Below are positions 26,351 through 35,797 of a stretch of 64,000 bases of DNA, in pieces. The notes under the pieces were generated by a model. The model made no database searches. It was not told the origin of the DNA and saw nothing but the letters and a program-made list of their open reading frames with translations. Position 1 is the first letter of the stretch. Each line of letters begins with the position of its first letter. The DNA comes from Variovorax sp. PMC12 (GTDB lineage: Bacteria > Pseudomonadota > Gammaproteobacteria > Burkholderiales > Burkholderiaceae_C), in the NCBI RefSeq assembly GCF_003019815.1, contig NZ_CP027773.1, positions 4,056,501-4,120,500 on the forward strand, given 5' to 3'. Made by a program: the position numbers and the translations under genes.

Positions 26351-27040
26351 TCACGCCTCGGCTTCGAGCAGGTAGCCGATGCCGCGCAGCGTGCGGATGC
26401 TCGCGCCGGTGCCCTGCAGCTTCTTGCGCAGGCGCGAGATGAAGGCCTCGAGCGCGTTGTCGCCGAGCGATTCGTCGAAGCTCGAGAGCTTGTCGGACAG
26501 CGCACGCTTGCTCACGGTGCGGCCGGGCGGGCTCATGAGCTCCCACAGCACTTCGAACTCGCGCGCCGGCAGGTCGAGCGGACCGCTGTTGGTGGAGAAG
26601 CGGCGTGCCTTGCGGTCGAGCTTGAGCTGGCCCAGCAGCACGATGTCTTCGGTGCCCTTGGCGCGGCGCACCAGCGCGCGCAGGCGGGCTTCGACTTCGG
26701 CCAGGTCGAAGGGCTTGCCGAGGTAGTCGTCGGCGCCGGCGTCGAGGCCGGCAATGCGCTCTTCGGTCCGGCCGCGCGCGGTCAGCACCAGCACCGGCGT
26801 GCGGTCGCCGCGCGCGCGTGCCTGGCGCAGCGCGGTGAGGCCGCTGGCCAGCCCGCTGGTGGGGCTGGCAGTGGCCGGCAGGTTGAGGTCGAGCAGCACC
26901 GCATCGAAGGGCTGCACGCGCCAGAGATGGTCGGCATCTTCGACGTTGGTCGAAACGTCGACCCGGTGGCCCGCGTCCGCAAGGCTGCGGACCATGACAT
27001 CGCGCAGAACGGCGTCATCTTCGACAAGCAGAATTCGCAT
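26351..27040 (-). CDS. OmpR-family response regulator, TctD-like
   Basis: 229 residues: a receiver domain (acidic pocket EDD at 7-9, phosphoacceptor D51 in DAVLLDLNLP, T in LTARG, K in DYLGKPF) and a winged-helix output domain (LPAREFEVLWELMS, RLRKKLQG, IRTLRGIGYLLE). The loop after the phosphoacceptor is longer than usual (PATASPTSGLASG), as in some TctD homologues. It pairs with the kinase just downstream. The start at 27040 is fixed by MRILLVEDD. Confidence 0.95.
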   Translation of the reverse strand: MRILLVEDDAVLRDVMVRSLADAGHRVDVSTNVEDADHLWRVQPFDAVLLDLNLPATASPTSGLASGLTALRQARARGDRTPVLVLTARGRTEERIAGLDAGADDYLGKPFDLAEVEARLRALVRRAKGTEDIVLLGQLKLDRKARRFSTNSGPLDLPAREFEVLWELMSPPGRTVSKRALSDKLSSFDESLGDNALEAFISRLRKKLQGTGASIRTLRGIGYLLEAEA

Positions 27041-27177
27041 GGTGTTTGAATGGTTGGGGGTAATCTGCCCTTGCGAATGACGGGTCAGCAGCCGGTCAGT
27101 CGCTCCAGCGATAAACGCAACATGAGCATACGACAGCAATATGAACCACGGGCCATTTTCATGGCCGGCGCAACACG

Positions 27178-28038
27178 ATGAGTGCGCGCGAACCCTCCGA
27201 TCAGCTGAGCGTGGTGCCTCCCGAGGTGCAACGCACCGCCGTGGTCCTGCTGCATGGCCTGTGCAGCACGCCTGACGAGTTGCTGACCGTGCAATCGGCA
27301 CTGCGCAGCCGCGGCTACCCGGTGCATCCGCTGTCGATAGAGGGTTACTCGTTCGATGCCGCCGCGCCGCTGCAGCATGCCGCGCCGTTCGAACGCTGGA
27401 TCGATGCCATACAGGCCGAGGTCAAGGCGCTGCGCGCGCAGCACGACCGCGTGATGCTCATCGGCATTTCCGCCGGCTCATCGCTCGCGCTGGGCGCGGC
27501 CATCCGATGCGGCGCGGACGTCGACGCGCTGGTGCTCATGTCGACCACGCTGCGCTTCGACGGCTGGGCCATTCCGCGCACGCAGTTCCTGCTGCCGCTG
27601 GCCTTCTACACGCCGCTGGGCCGGCTGTGGCAATACCGCGAGCGCCCGCCCTACGGCGTGAAGAACGAACGCGTGCGCGCCTGGATCGAGCGCGAGCTGC
27701 GCCACCGCAAGGTGTCGCGCGCGGGCAGCTCGGTCATCGGCGTGGGCCACCTGCGCGAACACGACCGCCTCATCCGCCACGTGCGCCGCAACCTCAACAG
27801 CGTGCAATGCGACAACGTGCTCGCACTGCATGCCCAGCAGGACGAAGTGGCCAGCGTGGCCAACCTCGACATCCTCGCGCGCGGCCTGCGGTGCCGCGCA
27901 TTCCGCACGGTGGTGGTCGCGAACAGCTACCACATGATCACAATCGACAACGACCGTCAACAGGTGGTACGTGAAACAGTGTCTTTTGCCGACGCCGTGG
28001 CCCATGGCACGATGCCCGAGCATCCCCTGTACGCCTGA
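27178..28038 (+). CDS. Alpha/beta hydrolase (carboxylesterase-like) heading an ACP/ketosynthase set
   Basis: 286 residues. The oxyanion region is VLLHGLCSTPDELL, the nucleophile elbow is LIGISAGSSLALG, the acidic residue is probably in LHAQQDEVAS and the catalytic His in VVANSYHMITIDND. The pattern resembles bacterial carboxylesterases and thioesterases. It ends 34 bases before the ACP gene on the same strand, which suggests release or hydrolysis of an acyl chain made by the downstream ACP and ketosynthase. This is inference from position. Confidence 0.85.
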   Translation: MSAREPSDQLSVVPPEVQRTAVVLLHGLCSTPDELLTVQSALRSRGYPVHPLSIEGYSFDAAAPLQHAAPFERWIDAIQAEVKALRAQHDRVMLIGISAGSSLALGAAIRCGADVDALVLMSTTLRFDGWAIPRTQFLLPLAFYTPLGRLWQYRERPPYGVKNERVRAWIERELRHRKVSRAGSSVIGVGHLREHDRLIRHVRRNLNSVQCDNVLALHAQQDEVASVANLDILARGLRCRAFRTVVVANSYHMITIDNDRQQVVRETVSFADAVAHGTMPEHPLYA

Positions 28039-28072
28039 TCTGCCTGCCCACGCCTGAAAGGAAAGCATCCCC

Positions 28073-28378
28073 ATGTCTTATTCCGACGCCTCTTCGCCCA
28101 CCTTCAACAGCATCGCGACGATCCTCGAGACCGACTTCAAGGTCGAGCGCTCAGCCATCTCGCCCGCCACCGCGCTGTCCGACCTCGGCCTCGATTCGCT
28201 CGCGCTGATGGAGTTCGTCTTCGCGGTCGAAGACGCCTTCCACCTGCGCATTCCCGAAGACCGCCTCGACCCGCGCGAAGCCGGCATCACGCTGCAGCGC
28301 CTGTGCGAAGTGATCGACGCGGAAAGCAGCGGCACCGCCGCCGCCAGGCCCGCGCAACCGGCCGAAGTCCCGGCATGA
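28073..28378 (+). CDS. Acyl carrier protein
   Basis: 101-residue phosphopantetheine carrier. The attachment site is S42 in DLGLDSLALMEFVF, and the helices around it (ILETDFKVERSAIS, VEDAFHLRIPEDRL) fit the ACP fold. A Pro/Ala tail of about 15 residues follows. It is not the housekeeping AcpP, which is highly conserved and starts MS-IE-RVKKI. Its stop overlaps the ketosynthase start (ATGA). A clear AAGGAAAG ribosome binding site precedes it. Confidence 0.93.
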   Translation: MSYSDASSPTFNSIATILETDFKVERSAISPATALSDLGLDSLALMEFVFAVEDAFHLRIPEDRLDPREAGITLQRLCEVIDAESSGTAAARPAQPAEVPA

Positions 28379-29658
28379 GCAGCGGAGCCGCCCACGCCGT
28401 GCTCGCCGCTTCGGCAGCGCGCGCCGCATCCGCGCCGGTGCGCGTGAGCGGCCTCGGTTTCATCACGCCCATCGGCCGCACCGTCGAGGACTTCGACGAC
28501 GCCCTGTTCGCCGGCCGCTCTGCGGTTCGCGCGCAGAAGCTCGAGATCAAGGGCATGGACACGATGGAGCTTGCCGTCGCCGCCTGCGATTTCGAATCGA
28601 ACGGCGTGCGCAGCACCTCGCGCCTGCCGCTGGACCGCGGCACGGCCATGGCCCTGGCCGCCGCACAGGACGCCGCCGCCGAAGCCAGGCTCGACCTGGA
28701 GACCATCGACCGCGACCGCCTTGGCATCTTCTGGGGCAGCGGCCTGGCCGGCGCCGGCACCTTCGACAGCACCACCAGCGCGCTCTACGGCGAACAGCGC
28801 CGCATGCGCCCGACGACCGTGCTCACCGTGATGCCCAACGCCGCCGTGGCGGAGCTCGCGCTGCACTTCGGCGCTCGCGGCTCGGCCATCGCCTACGCCT
28901 GTGCCTGCGCCTCGTCGGCCGTGGCCATCGGCGAAGCCATGCGCGCCATCCGCGGCGGCTGGATCGACGTCGCCATCGTCGGCGGCCATGACGCCATGCT
29001 CACGCCCGGCGTGATGGCCAGCTGGCACGCGATGCGCGTGATGGCGCCGCCTCCGGCCGACGCGCCCTCCTCCGCCTGCCGCCCGTTCTCCGGCGACCGC
29101 GCGGGCTTTGCCATCGGCGAAGGCGCGGCCGCGCTGGTGCTCGAATCCGAAGCGCACGCCGCCGCCCGCGGCGCCGGTGCCGCGCCCTTCGTGCTCGCCG
29201 GCTACGCCACCAACTGCGACGGCACGCACATCACCAACCCCGACACCGCCGGCCAGGTGCGCGCCATGCGCGCCGCGCTGCGCGACGCCGGCATCGAAGC
29301 CTGCGATGTGGGCCACATCAACGCCCACGGCACCGCCACTTCGGCCGGCGACGCCGCCGAGGCGGCATCGATCCGCGAAGTGTTCGGAAAGGCCACGCCG
29401 GTGAGCGCCACCAAGGCCATCCACGGCCACGTGCTCGGCGGCGGCGGCGCCATCGAACTCATCGCGGCGCTGCGCGCGCTGGCCCGGGAGGCGCTGCCGC
29501 CCATCGCCAACCTGCAGACACCGGACGCCGCCTTCGACCTGGATTTCGTGCAGGGCGAGGCGCGCGAGGCCAAGGGAATCCGCTATGCGCTGTCCAATTC
29601 CTTCGCTTTCGGCGGCACGAACGCGGTCATCGTGGCCGGCCGCGCGTCGGAACGCTGA
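28375..29658 (+). CDS. Beta-ketoacyl-ACP synthase (KAS I/II family)
   Basis: 427-residue ketosynthase that would extend an acyl chain on the adjacent ACP. The nucleophile is probably C178 in AYACACASSAVAIG; the first histidine is in NAHGTATSAGD, the lysine-histidine region is KAIHGHVLGGGGAIE, and the C-terminal gate is NSFAFGGTNAVI. All three catalytic residues are therefore present. Start overlaps the ACP gene. No malonyl transferase, ketoreductase or dehydratase is nearby, so it would borrow these from primary metabolism. Confidence 0.93.
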   Translation: MSSGAAHAVLAASAARAASAPVRVSGLGFITPIGRTVEDFDDALFAGRSAVRAQKLEIKGMDTMELAVAACDFESNGVRSTSRLPLDRGTAMALAAAQDAAAEARLDLETIDRDRLGIFWGSGLAGAGTFDSTTSALYGEQRRMRPTTVLTVMPNAAVAELALHFGARGSAIAYACACASSAVAIGEAMRAIRGGWIDVAIVGGHDAMLTPGVMASWHAMRVMAPPPADAPSSACRPFSGDRAGFAIGEGAAALVLESEAHAAARGAGAAPFVLAGYATNCDGTHITNPDTAGQVRAMRAALRDAGIEACDVGHINAHGTATSAGDAAEAASIREVFGKATPVSATKAIHGHVLGGGGAIELIAALRALAREALPPIANLQTPDAAFDLDFVQGEAREAKGIRYALSNSFAFGGTNAVIVAGRASER

Positions 29659-29693
29659 AGATTCGCTGAGCACTTCCTGAAAAATCGAACGCG

Positions 29694-30824
29694 GTGCATC
29701 GGCTGGTCGTCTTCGTCGTGCCCGTGTTCGCGCTGCTCATGGCGTGCGAGTTCGCCTGGGGCTGGCTCAAGCGGCGCAACACCTACCGTTTCAGCGACAC
29801 GCTCGGCAGCCTGAGCCAGGGCCTGCTGAGCCAGGCGCTCGCGGTCTGCACCCAGCTTTTCCAGATCGGCCTGTACGCGATGGTCTATCCGTTCGTCGCG
29901 ATCTGGACCCGGCCGGACTTCTGGGACAGCGCCATCGGCTGGATCCTGGCCGTAGTGCTGTTCGACTTCTTCGACTACTGGCTGCACCGCGCGGGCCATG
30001 AGTCCGCCGTGTTCTGGGCCGCGCACTCGGTGCACCACCAGAGCCAGCAGTTCAACTTCTCCACCGCGCTGCGGCAGGAAAGCACCGTGGCCTTCCTGGG
30101 CTGGGCCTTCTACCTGCCGATGGCGGTGGTCGGCGTGCCGCCCGAGCAGTTCGGCCTTGCGGGGCTGATCGTGCTGGTCTACCAGTTCTGGATCCACACC
30201 GAGCACATCGGCAAGCTCGGCTGGTTCGACCGGGTGTTCTCGTCGCCGTCCAACCACCGCGTGCACCACGCGGTGAACGACGGCTACGTCGACCGCAACT
30301 ACGGCGGCATGCTGGTGATATGGGACCGCATGTTCGGCACCTTCGCCGAAGAAACCGAACGCTGCGTGTACGGCACGCGAAAGGCGCTCGCGAGCTTCGA
30401 TCCGCTGCGCGCCATCGTCGGACCCTATGCGCCGCTGCTGCGCGACGCCTGGCACACGCGGCGCTGGCAGGACAAGATCGCCGTGTGGTTCAAGCCGCCG
30501 GGCTGGCGGCCGGCCGACGTGGCGGCACGCTTTCCGGAGACACCGTTTTCCCTGGAAGAAGCCATGCGCATCCACGACCCCCGACTGACGCGTGCGCAGG
30601 TCGCTTCGGCCGCGCTCCACTTCTCATGCTGGGTCGGCGTGACGCTGGCATTCCTGTGGCGCGCCGACGACCTGGCCTTCCAGACCGGACTGGTGCTGCT
30701 CGCGCTGGCGGTCGGCGGCTTCTGGTCCATCGGCGCGGTGCTCGATTCGAAACTGCGCCTGCGCTGGGCCTGGTGCGCGCAGGCCGCGTTGTTGGCGGTT
30801 TCGGCGGTACTGCTCGCCAGCTGA
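29694..30824 (+). CDS. Sterol desaturase/fatty acid hydroxylase family membrane protein
   Basis: 376-residue multi-pass protein of the diiron fatty acid hydroxylase superfamily. The histidine motifs are HRAGH, HSVHH, HTEHIG and HRVHH, which together can bind two irons. Several helices surround them, and there is a C-terminal extension of about 100 residues with two or three more helices. It begins with GTG at 29694, 35 bases after the ketosynthase stop, so it may hydroxylate or desaturate the acyl product of the ACP/ketosynthase pair or a membrane lipid. Confidence 0.9.
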   Translation: MHRLVVFVVPVFALLMACEFAWGWLKRRNTYRFSDTLGSLSQGLLSQALAVCTQLFQIGLYAMVYPFVAIWTRPDFWDSAIGWILAVVLFDFFDYWLHRAGHESAVFWAAHSVHHQSQQFNFSTALRQESTVAFLGWAFYLPMAVVGVPPEQFGLAGLIVLVYQFWIHTEHIGKLGWFDRVFSSPSNHRVHHAVNDGYVDRNYGGMLVIWDRMFGTFAEETERCVYGTRKALASFDPLRAIVGPYAPLLRDAWHTRRWQDKIAVWFKPPGWRPADVAARFPETPFSLEEAMRIHDPRLTRAQVASAALHFSCWVGVTLAFLWRADDLAFQTGLVLLALAVGGFWSIGAVLDSKLRLRWAWCAQAALLAVSAVLLAS

Positions 30825-30890
30825 AGGGCGCACCGCGCTCACTGGCTATGCTCGGCGCTTCCATCGCTCCGAAGCAGGCAAAAAAACACC

Positions 30891-31373
30891 ATGCGCAGGC
30901 TCGCCACTCCTGAAGACATCGACACCGTCTTCGCCCTCTACATGCACGAGAAGGTCGTGCCCTACCTGGGCTACGACCCGATGCCGCTGGAAGACTTCCG
31001 CGACATCTACCGGCAACTGCTCGATGGCCGCGACTTCTTCGTCTACGAGCGCGACGGCCGCATCGCGGGCTTCTATCGCGCCGCGCGCTACCCCGGTCGT
31101 GTGCGGCACGTCGCCAGCCTCGGCACGCTAGCGGTCGATCCCGCGTTGCACGGCCAGGGCATAGCGCTGGCGATGGTGACCGACGCCATCGACCGGCTGA
31201 AGTCGGCCGGCGTCAAGCGCATCGAGCTCATCGTCGAAAGCGACAACGCGCCGGCGCTGCGCTTCTACGAAAAGCTCGGCTTCGAACGCGAAGGCACGCT
31301 GCGCAAGTTCTACAAGCGCGCCGGCGACGCGGAGGCCATCGACGACCACGTCATGGCGCTGCTCATCGATTGA
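30891..31373 (+). CDS. GNAT family N-acetyltransferase
   Basis: 160 residues. Acetyl-CoA motif A is LGTLAVDPALHGQGIALAMV and the C-terminal motif B is NAPALRFYEKLGFEREGTLR, as in RimJ/RimL-like and other small GNATs. It converges on copA with 10 bases between them. It may be the last gene of the esterase-ACP-ketosynthase-hydroxylase series (66-base gap), but its acceptor is unknown. Confidence 0.88.
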   Translation: MRRLATPEDIDTVFALYMHEKVVPYLGYDPMPLEDFRDIYRQLLDGRDFFVYERDGRIAGFYRAARYPGRVRHVASLGTLAVDPALHGQGIALAMVTDAIDRLKSAGVKRIELIVESDNAPALRFYEKLGFEREGTLRKFYKRAGDAEAIDDHVMALLID

Positions 31374-31383
31374 AAAGGCTGCG

Positions 31384-33621
31384 TCAGGGCTTCCAGCGCC
31401 GCAGCAGCAGCGCATTGGCCATCACGCTCACGCTCGACAGCGCCATCGCCGCGCCGGCCACCACCGGGCTCAGCAGGCCGAAGGCCGCGAGCGGAATGCC
31501 GGCCACGTTGTAGGCAAAGGCCCAGAACAGGTTCTGCCGGATCTTCGAGACCGTGCGGCCCGAGAGTTCGAAGGCCTGCGCCACCAGCGCAATGTCGCCG
31601 CGCATCAGCGTGATGCCGGCGGCTTCCATGGCCACGTCGGTGCCGCCACCCGAAGGCGCCATCGCGATGCCGACATCGGCCGCCGCCAGCGCGGGCGCGT
31701 CGTTGGCGCCGTCGCCGACCATGGCCACCACGTGTCCGTTCTTTCTCAGGGCGGCGACCTGCGCGGCCTTGTCGGCCGGCAGCACGTCGGCGCGGACATC
31801 TACCGCGGCAATACCCAGCCGCGCCGCCATCGCTTGCGCGGCGCGCAGGTTGTCGCCCGAGATCATCACCACGCGCAGGCCGCGTGCACGCAGGGTGCGA
31901 ATGGCTTCGGCGGCCTGCGGCTTGGGTTCGTCGGCAAATGCCAGCAGCGCCTGCGCATGCGCCGCGCCGGCCTCGTCGAAACGCAGCAGCGCGGAGACCG
32001 TTGCGCCCTTGGCCTGCAGGCGATCGACATCCGCCGCTTCGGGCATGGCGTCGAGTTCGCGGCACCAGCGCAGGCTGGCAATGGCCCAGGTGGCACCGTC
32101 CACATCGCCGCGCACGCCGCGGCCCGGCATGGCCTGCATCGCGCTCAACGCCGGAGCCTGCAGATTGCGCTGCGCGGCAGCGGCCAGCACCGCCTTCGCA
32201 AGCGGATGCTCGCTGCCGCCTTGCAGGCTGGCAGCGACCGCCAGCAACTCGTCTTCTGCCTCGATGGCACCGGCCACCGGCAGCAATTCGGTCAACACGG
32301 GACGGCCCAGCGTCAGCGTGCCTGTCTTGTCGAAGGCGACCGTGTCGACGCGGTGGGCGATTTCAAGCGCGCGCGCATCCTTGATGAGGATGCCGTGCTT
32401 TGCCGCCACCCCGGTGCCGGCCATCACCGCCACCGGCGTCGCGAGGCCGAGGGCACACGGGCAAGCGATGACCAGCACCGCCACCGCATGGATGAGTGCC
32501 GTCTCGATGCCCGCGCCCGCAAGCAGCCAGCCAGCCAGCGTGACGAGCGCGATCACCAGCACCACCGGCACGAACACGGCCGCGACCTTGTCCACCAGCC
32601 GCTGGATCGGCGCCTTCGCCGCCTGCGCGTCTTCGACCAGCCGGATGATGCGCGCGAGCACGCTCTCGGCACCCACCGCGCTCACCTCGATCACCATGCG
32701 GCCGTCGCCGTTCACGGCGCCGCCCGTCAATGCATCGCCGGGGCCCTTCGGCACGGGCAGCGGCTCGCCGGTGAGCATCGACTCGTCGACTTCGGACTGC
32801 CCCTCGACCACGCGCGCATCGGCCGGCACGCGTTCGCCGGGACGCACCACCAGGTGGTCGCCGACCATCACCTCGGCCAGCGGCACATCGCTTTCCTTGC
32901 CAGGCGCGCCGACCAGGTGGGCGACCTCGGGGCGCAACTGCTGCAGCGCGCGGATGGCCGACGTGGCCTGGCGCTTGGCGCGCGCCTCGAGCCACTTGCC
33001 GAGCAGCACCAGCGTGATCACCACGGCCGAGGCCTCGAAATACAGATGCGGCATTTCTCCGTGGCCGGCATGCTCGCCGGCGGCCGCGCGCCACCACAGC
33101 CACAGCGACAACCCGAAGGCCGCGCTGGTGCCCAGCGCCACCAGAAGATCCATGTTGCCGGTGCGTGCCTTCGCGGCATGCCAGCCCGCGCGGTAGAAGC
33201 GCGCGCCGAGCCAGAACTGCACCGGCGCGGCGAGCAGCAGCTGCACCCAGGGCGGCAGCATCCAGTCTTGCCCGAACGGGCTGCCGACCATCGGCGCCAT
33301 CAGCGGAATCGACAGCAGCAGGCCGACTGCAACCGGGCCGAAGCCGTGCCAGGGCGACAGCGCCGCGGCTTCGTCGGCCGCGCTTGCCCCCGCGCGCGGT
33401 TCGTAGCCAGCGGCACGCACCGCGCGGCGCACGCGAAGGTCGATGTCGTCGCCCGGCGCCGCCACGATCCGCGCCGATTCGGTCGCGAGGTTCACGCTCA
33501 CGTCCTGCACGCCGGGCACGTTCTTGAGCGCGCGCTCGACACGCATCACGCAAGAAGCGCAGGTCATGCCGCCGACCGAGAGGTCCAGCGTGGTCCGGGG
33601 TTGCTGCAGTGAATTTTCCAT
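31384..33621 (-). CDS. copA: Copper-exporting P-type ATPase CopA
   Basis: 745-residue P1B-ATPase that pumps Cu(I) out of the cytoplasm. One N-terminal metal-binding domain has [16 protein letters not shown]; the membrane copper site is [13 protein letters not shown]; the phosphorylation motif is [11 protein letters not shown]; the TGEP loop is MLTGEPLPV; and the hinge is [16 protein letters not shown]. The C-terminus has the conserved NxxxxP-type helix of this class. It is divergent from copZ-cueR. A MerR-type promoter with 19-bp spacing ends so close to the ATG that the mRNA may be leaderless. Confidence 0.97.
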   Translation of the reverse strand: MENSLQQPRTTLDLSVGGMTCASCVMRVERALKNVPGVQDVSVNLATESARIVAAPGDDIDLRVRRAVRAAGYEPRAGASAADEAAALSPWHGFGPVAVGLLLSIPLMAPMVGSPFGQDWMLPPWVQLLLAAPVQFWLGARFYRAGWHAAKARTGNMDLLVALGTSAAFGLSLWLWWRAAAGEHAGHGEMPHLYFEASAVVITLVLLGKWLEARAKRQATSAIRALQQLRPEVAHLVGAPGKESDVPLAEVMVGDHLVVRPGERVPADARVVEGQSEVDESMLTGEPLPVPKGPGDALTGGAVNGDGRMVIEVSAVGAESVLARIIRLVEDAQAAKAPIQRLVDKVAAVFVPVVLVIALVTLAGWLLAGAGIETALIHAVAVLVIACPCALGLATPVAVMAGTGVAAKHGILIKDARALEIAHRVDTVAFDKTGTLTLGRPVLTELLPVAGAIEAEDELLAVAASLQGGSEHPLAKAVLAAAAQRNLQAPALSAMQAMPGRGVRGDVDGATWAIASLRWCRELDAMPEAADVDRLQAKGATVSALLRFDEAGAAHAQALLAFADEPKPQAAEAIRTLRARGLRVVMISGDNLRAAQAMAARLGIAAVDVRADVLPADKAAQVAALRKNGHVVAMVGDGANDAPALAAADVGIAMAPSGGGTDVAMEAAGITLMRGDIALVAQAFELSGRTVSKIRQNLFWAFAYNVAGIPLAAFGLLSPVVAGAAMALSSVSVMANALLLRRWKP

Positions 33622-33627
33622 GTGCCA

Positions 33628-33658
33628 AGGCTAAAGCCTCACACCGTGGCAAGGTCAA
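33628..33658 (-). promoter_or_regulatory. CueR-type promoter/operator for copA
   Basis: On the minus strand a -35 TTGACC (33653-33658) is separated by 19 bases from a -10 TAGCCT (33628-33633). The spacer carries an imperfect dyad (CTTGCCAC, then GTGTGAGG) as in MerR-family copper promoters, and 19-bp spacing is the hallmark of promoters that need DNA distortion by CueR. A second TTGACA at 33690-33695 facing copZ has a similar layout. Confidence 0.7.
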
Positions 33659-33753
33659 GCGGATATTTTCAGAACCCCTTCGCTGGACATTGACATCGTG
33701 AGAGGGTTCAGACTTGCATCCTCTTCCCGATCATTTCAACAGGAGCAAAGACG

Positions 33754-33951
33754 ATGAGCCAGAAATTCCAGGTCACGGGCATGAGCTGCGGCCACTGCGT
33801 GAACGCGGTGCAGAACGCCGTGCAGACAGTCGACCCCGAAGCGCAGGTGACGGTGGATCTCCCCACCGGCCACGTCGACGTGCTGAGCGACCAGCCGCGC
33901 AAGGACATCGTGGCCGCGATCGAGAACGCGGGCTACGCCGTCCAGAAATGA
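33754..33951 (+). CDS. copZ: Copper chaperone CopZ-like (HMA domain)
   Basis: 65-residue heavy-metal-associated domain: MSQKFQVTGMSCGHCVNAVQ with the CxxC copper site and the usual beta-alpha-beta-beta-alpha-beta length. It would carry Cu(I) to CopA or buffer it. It is cotranscribed with the regulator, overlapping it by ATGA, and divergent from copA. Ribosome binding site CAGGAG precedes the ATG. Confidence 0.95.
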   Translation: MSQKFQVTGMSCGHCVNAVQNAVQTVDPEAQVTVDLPTGHVDVLSDQPRKDIVAAIENAGYAVQK

Positions 33952-34349
33952 CAGGCCACGTCGCCATCGGCGAAGCGGCGCAGCGCTCCGGCGTGTCGGC
34001 CCGCATGGTCCGGCACTACGAAGGCCTGGGCCTGCTGCCGGCGGTGGCACGCACCGAGAGCGGCTACCGCCAGTACGACGACGCCGACATCCACACGCTG
34101 CGCTTCATCAAGCGCTCGCGCGACCTCGGCTTCTCGATGGAGGAAATCTCGGAGCTGGTGGGGCTGTGGCACAACCGCCGGCGCGCCAGCGCGAGCGTGA
34201 AGCGCATCGCCGAAAAGCACCTCGGCGAACTCGAACAGCGCATTGCCGACATGCAGTCGATGCGAAACACGCTGGCCCACCTGGTCCATTGCTGCCACGG
34301 GGACGCGAGGCCCGACTGCCCGATCCTAGACGACCTGGGCAAGGTCTAG
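33948..34349 (+). CDS. cueR: MerR-family copper-responsive regulator CueR
   Basis: 133 residues: N-terminal MerR helix-turn-helix (IGEAAQRSGVSARMVRHYEGLGLL), a dimerisation helix, and a C-terminal metal loop with HCCHGDARPDCPIL. The spacing C-x7-C between the second and third cysteines matches the CueR copper pair, which supports monovalent copper/silver rather than divalent metal sensing. It overlaps copZ by ATGA. It probably acts on the divergent copA and copZ promoters. Confidence 0.93.
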   Translation: MTGHVAIGEAAQRSGVSARMVRHYEGLGLLPAVARTESGYRQYDDADIHTLRFIKRSRDLGFSMEEISELVGLWHNRRRASASVKRIAEKHLGELEQRIADMQSMRNTLAHLVHCCHGDARPDCPILDDLGKV

Positions 34350-34367
34350 AAATCGCTCTCTTCCAGA

Positions 34368-34463
34368 AACACCGCGGAACCGGCTTTGCCGGGCCGCCGG
34401 TGTTGCCCCCGGCGAGGGGGTAGGAGAAGCGACACGAAGTGCGCGAAGCCTGGGGGAGCGCCC
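34368..34463 (+). repeat. Dispersed structured repeat, copy A
   Basis: The element starts with stem AACACC (34368-34373) paired to GGTGTT (34399-34404) around CGCGGAACCGGCTTTGCCGG, continues through GCCCCCGGCGAGGGGG and CACGAAGTG and ends at GCCTGGGGGAGCGCC. A second copy in the same orientation lies at 36794-36885 between creB and creC. The two copies flank the TerB gene, the origin-like region and creB. Confidence 0.85.
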
Positions 34464-34466
34464 CAG

Positions 34467-35396
34467 TCAAGCGCCCCGCACCAGCGACAGCACCTTGCCC
34501 GCATCCAGCGTGCGGGCCTTCTCCTGGATGGCCGGCAGGTACTGCGTCTGCAGGCTCTGCCCTTCCTTCACCACGCCGGAGAACGCGTCCTTCAGCATCT
34601 GGGCCGACAGCGTGCGGCCGCCGGCGTAGTAGCGCTTGGCCACATGCCCCAGCGCATAGGTCGAGGCGAAGCTCATCCCCGAACTCACGGCCTGGTTGCC
34701 CAGCCCGCGCAACAGCCCGCCGCCCACCTTGCCGAGCAAGCCGCCGAGCAGCTTGCGCCCGGCCTGTTCCAGGTACTGCGAAGTCAGGCCCACGCCGACC
34801 GTGGCCAGGAAATCCTTGACGTGGCCGCTGTCCAGCTGGTAGCCGTGCGCCTGGCCGATGCGGTAGACCAGCTTCATCTGCAGCGGAATGATCGCCATCG
34901 TCGACAGCGTCTCGGGCAGCAACTCGAGCGCGCCGTTGAGGATGGCGGCGTTCAGGATGGTCTTGTCGAGTTCGGCGCCGTCGGGTGAATTCGCGGCGGT
35001 GGCCACCGCCGTTGCCGTCACCGGCACCGCCGCGATTTCTTCCGCCTGCTGCGAGAAACCGGCGGCCGAGGCACCCAGCCCCAGCGAGGTGCGCACGTCC
35101 GCCAGGAACATGCGCTCGGAGTCCGACTGCGCGCCGTCGGCATCGCACACGCACACCGCCATCTCGTAGGCGAGCTGCCGCGACTCGGTGCTCTTCAGCT
35201 CACCCGCCACCGATGCCAGCGACACCCGCTTCATCAGCACGTCCTGGTAGAGCGTCGGCAGGTTCACGCCGTCGGCCTGGGACAGGCCCTCCGCGATCCG
35301 CTTGATCTCGGCGCGTTCGCGTTCGTGCTTTTCGCCGTCGACGAAGGCCGCCAGCAGGCTGAGGGTCACGATGGCCTTTGTTTCAGAAGGTGTCAT
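34467..35396 (-). CDS. TerB-like and DUF697 domain protein
   Basis: 309 residues. The N-terminal 110 residues look like a TerB/DUF533 helical domain (TKAIVTLSLLAAFVDGEKHERERAEI, and ESRQLAYEMAVCVCDADGAQSDSER with acidic metal-binding-like turns). The C-terminal part resembles DUF697 (IIPLQMKLVYRIGQAHGYQL, LLGGLLGKVGGGLLRGLGNQ, TYALGHVAKRYYAGGR), a glycine-rich membrane-associated region found with YcjF-like GTPase partners. The start at 35396 (MTPSETKAIV) is preferred. Function unknown; possibly envelope stress or tellurite-type response. Confidence 0.75.
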   Translation of the reverse strand: MTPSETKAIVTLSLLAAFVDGEKHERERAEIKRIAEGLSQADGVNLPTLYQDVLMKRVSLASVAGELKSTESRQLAYEMAVCVCDADGAQSDSERMFLADVRTSLGLGASAAGFSQQAEEIAAVPVTATAVATAANSPDGAELDKTILNAAILNGALELLPETLSTMAIIPLQMKLVYRIGQAHGYQLDSGHVKDFLATVGVGLTSQYLEQAGRKLLGGLLGKVGGGLLRGLGNQAVSSGMSFASTYALGHVAKRYYAGGRTLSAQMLKDAFSGVVKEGQSLQTQYLPAIQEKARTLDAGKVLSLVRGA

Positions 35397-35500
35397 TTTT
35401 GATATTTCGTAATTTGCAATGTGAAGAAGGGCTGTGTTTTTCTTGCCGGCAACGGCGCGGCCTGCTCGGGCACGTTCTCCCCACAAAACTTGAGCAACTC

Positions 35501-35509
35501 TGTGGATAA
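35501..35509 (-). other. DnaA box (perfect)
   Basis: TGTGGATAA, the reverse complement of the consensus TTATCCACA, within the origin-like region. Confidence 0.85.
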
Positions 35510-35677
35510 CGTTGGAGCTTCTGTGTAGGGACGTTGCAAGTTGTTGATTTTCAAAAGGAATCTACAGACTGCCTTATTTTTGCGCAATGGATTACCCTGC
35601 CCGAAAAACGTCTTTCGCAGATTTCCGAAGGGGTGTCAAAGGACAACTCTGGGGACAGTTCTGGCACAAGCCATCGG

Positions 35678-35686
35678 TTATCCACA
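35678..35686 (+). other. DnaA box (perfect)
   Basis: TTATCCACA, identical to the consensus, 168 bases after and oriented towards the first box. Confidence 0.85.
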
Positions 35687-35797
35687 GCGCTGTCGGGTTA
35701 CCCAAAGTTGTTCATTTGCCGGGTACAGCCCAAAAGCGCGGCTGCGCACAGTGACACGGGCATGACAAGTCGTTGTCGCATAACGAGAAAAGCGGCA

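Noticed and set aside
27959..27976. A third parS-like sequence (GGTACGTGAAACA)
   Set aside because: Only the right half matches; four mismatches in 16 bases make ParB loading unlikely.
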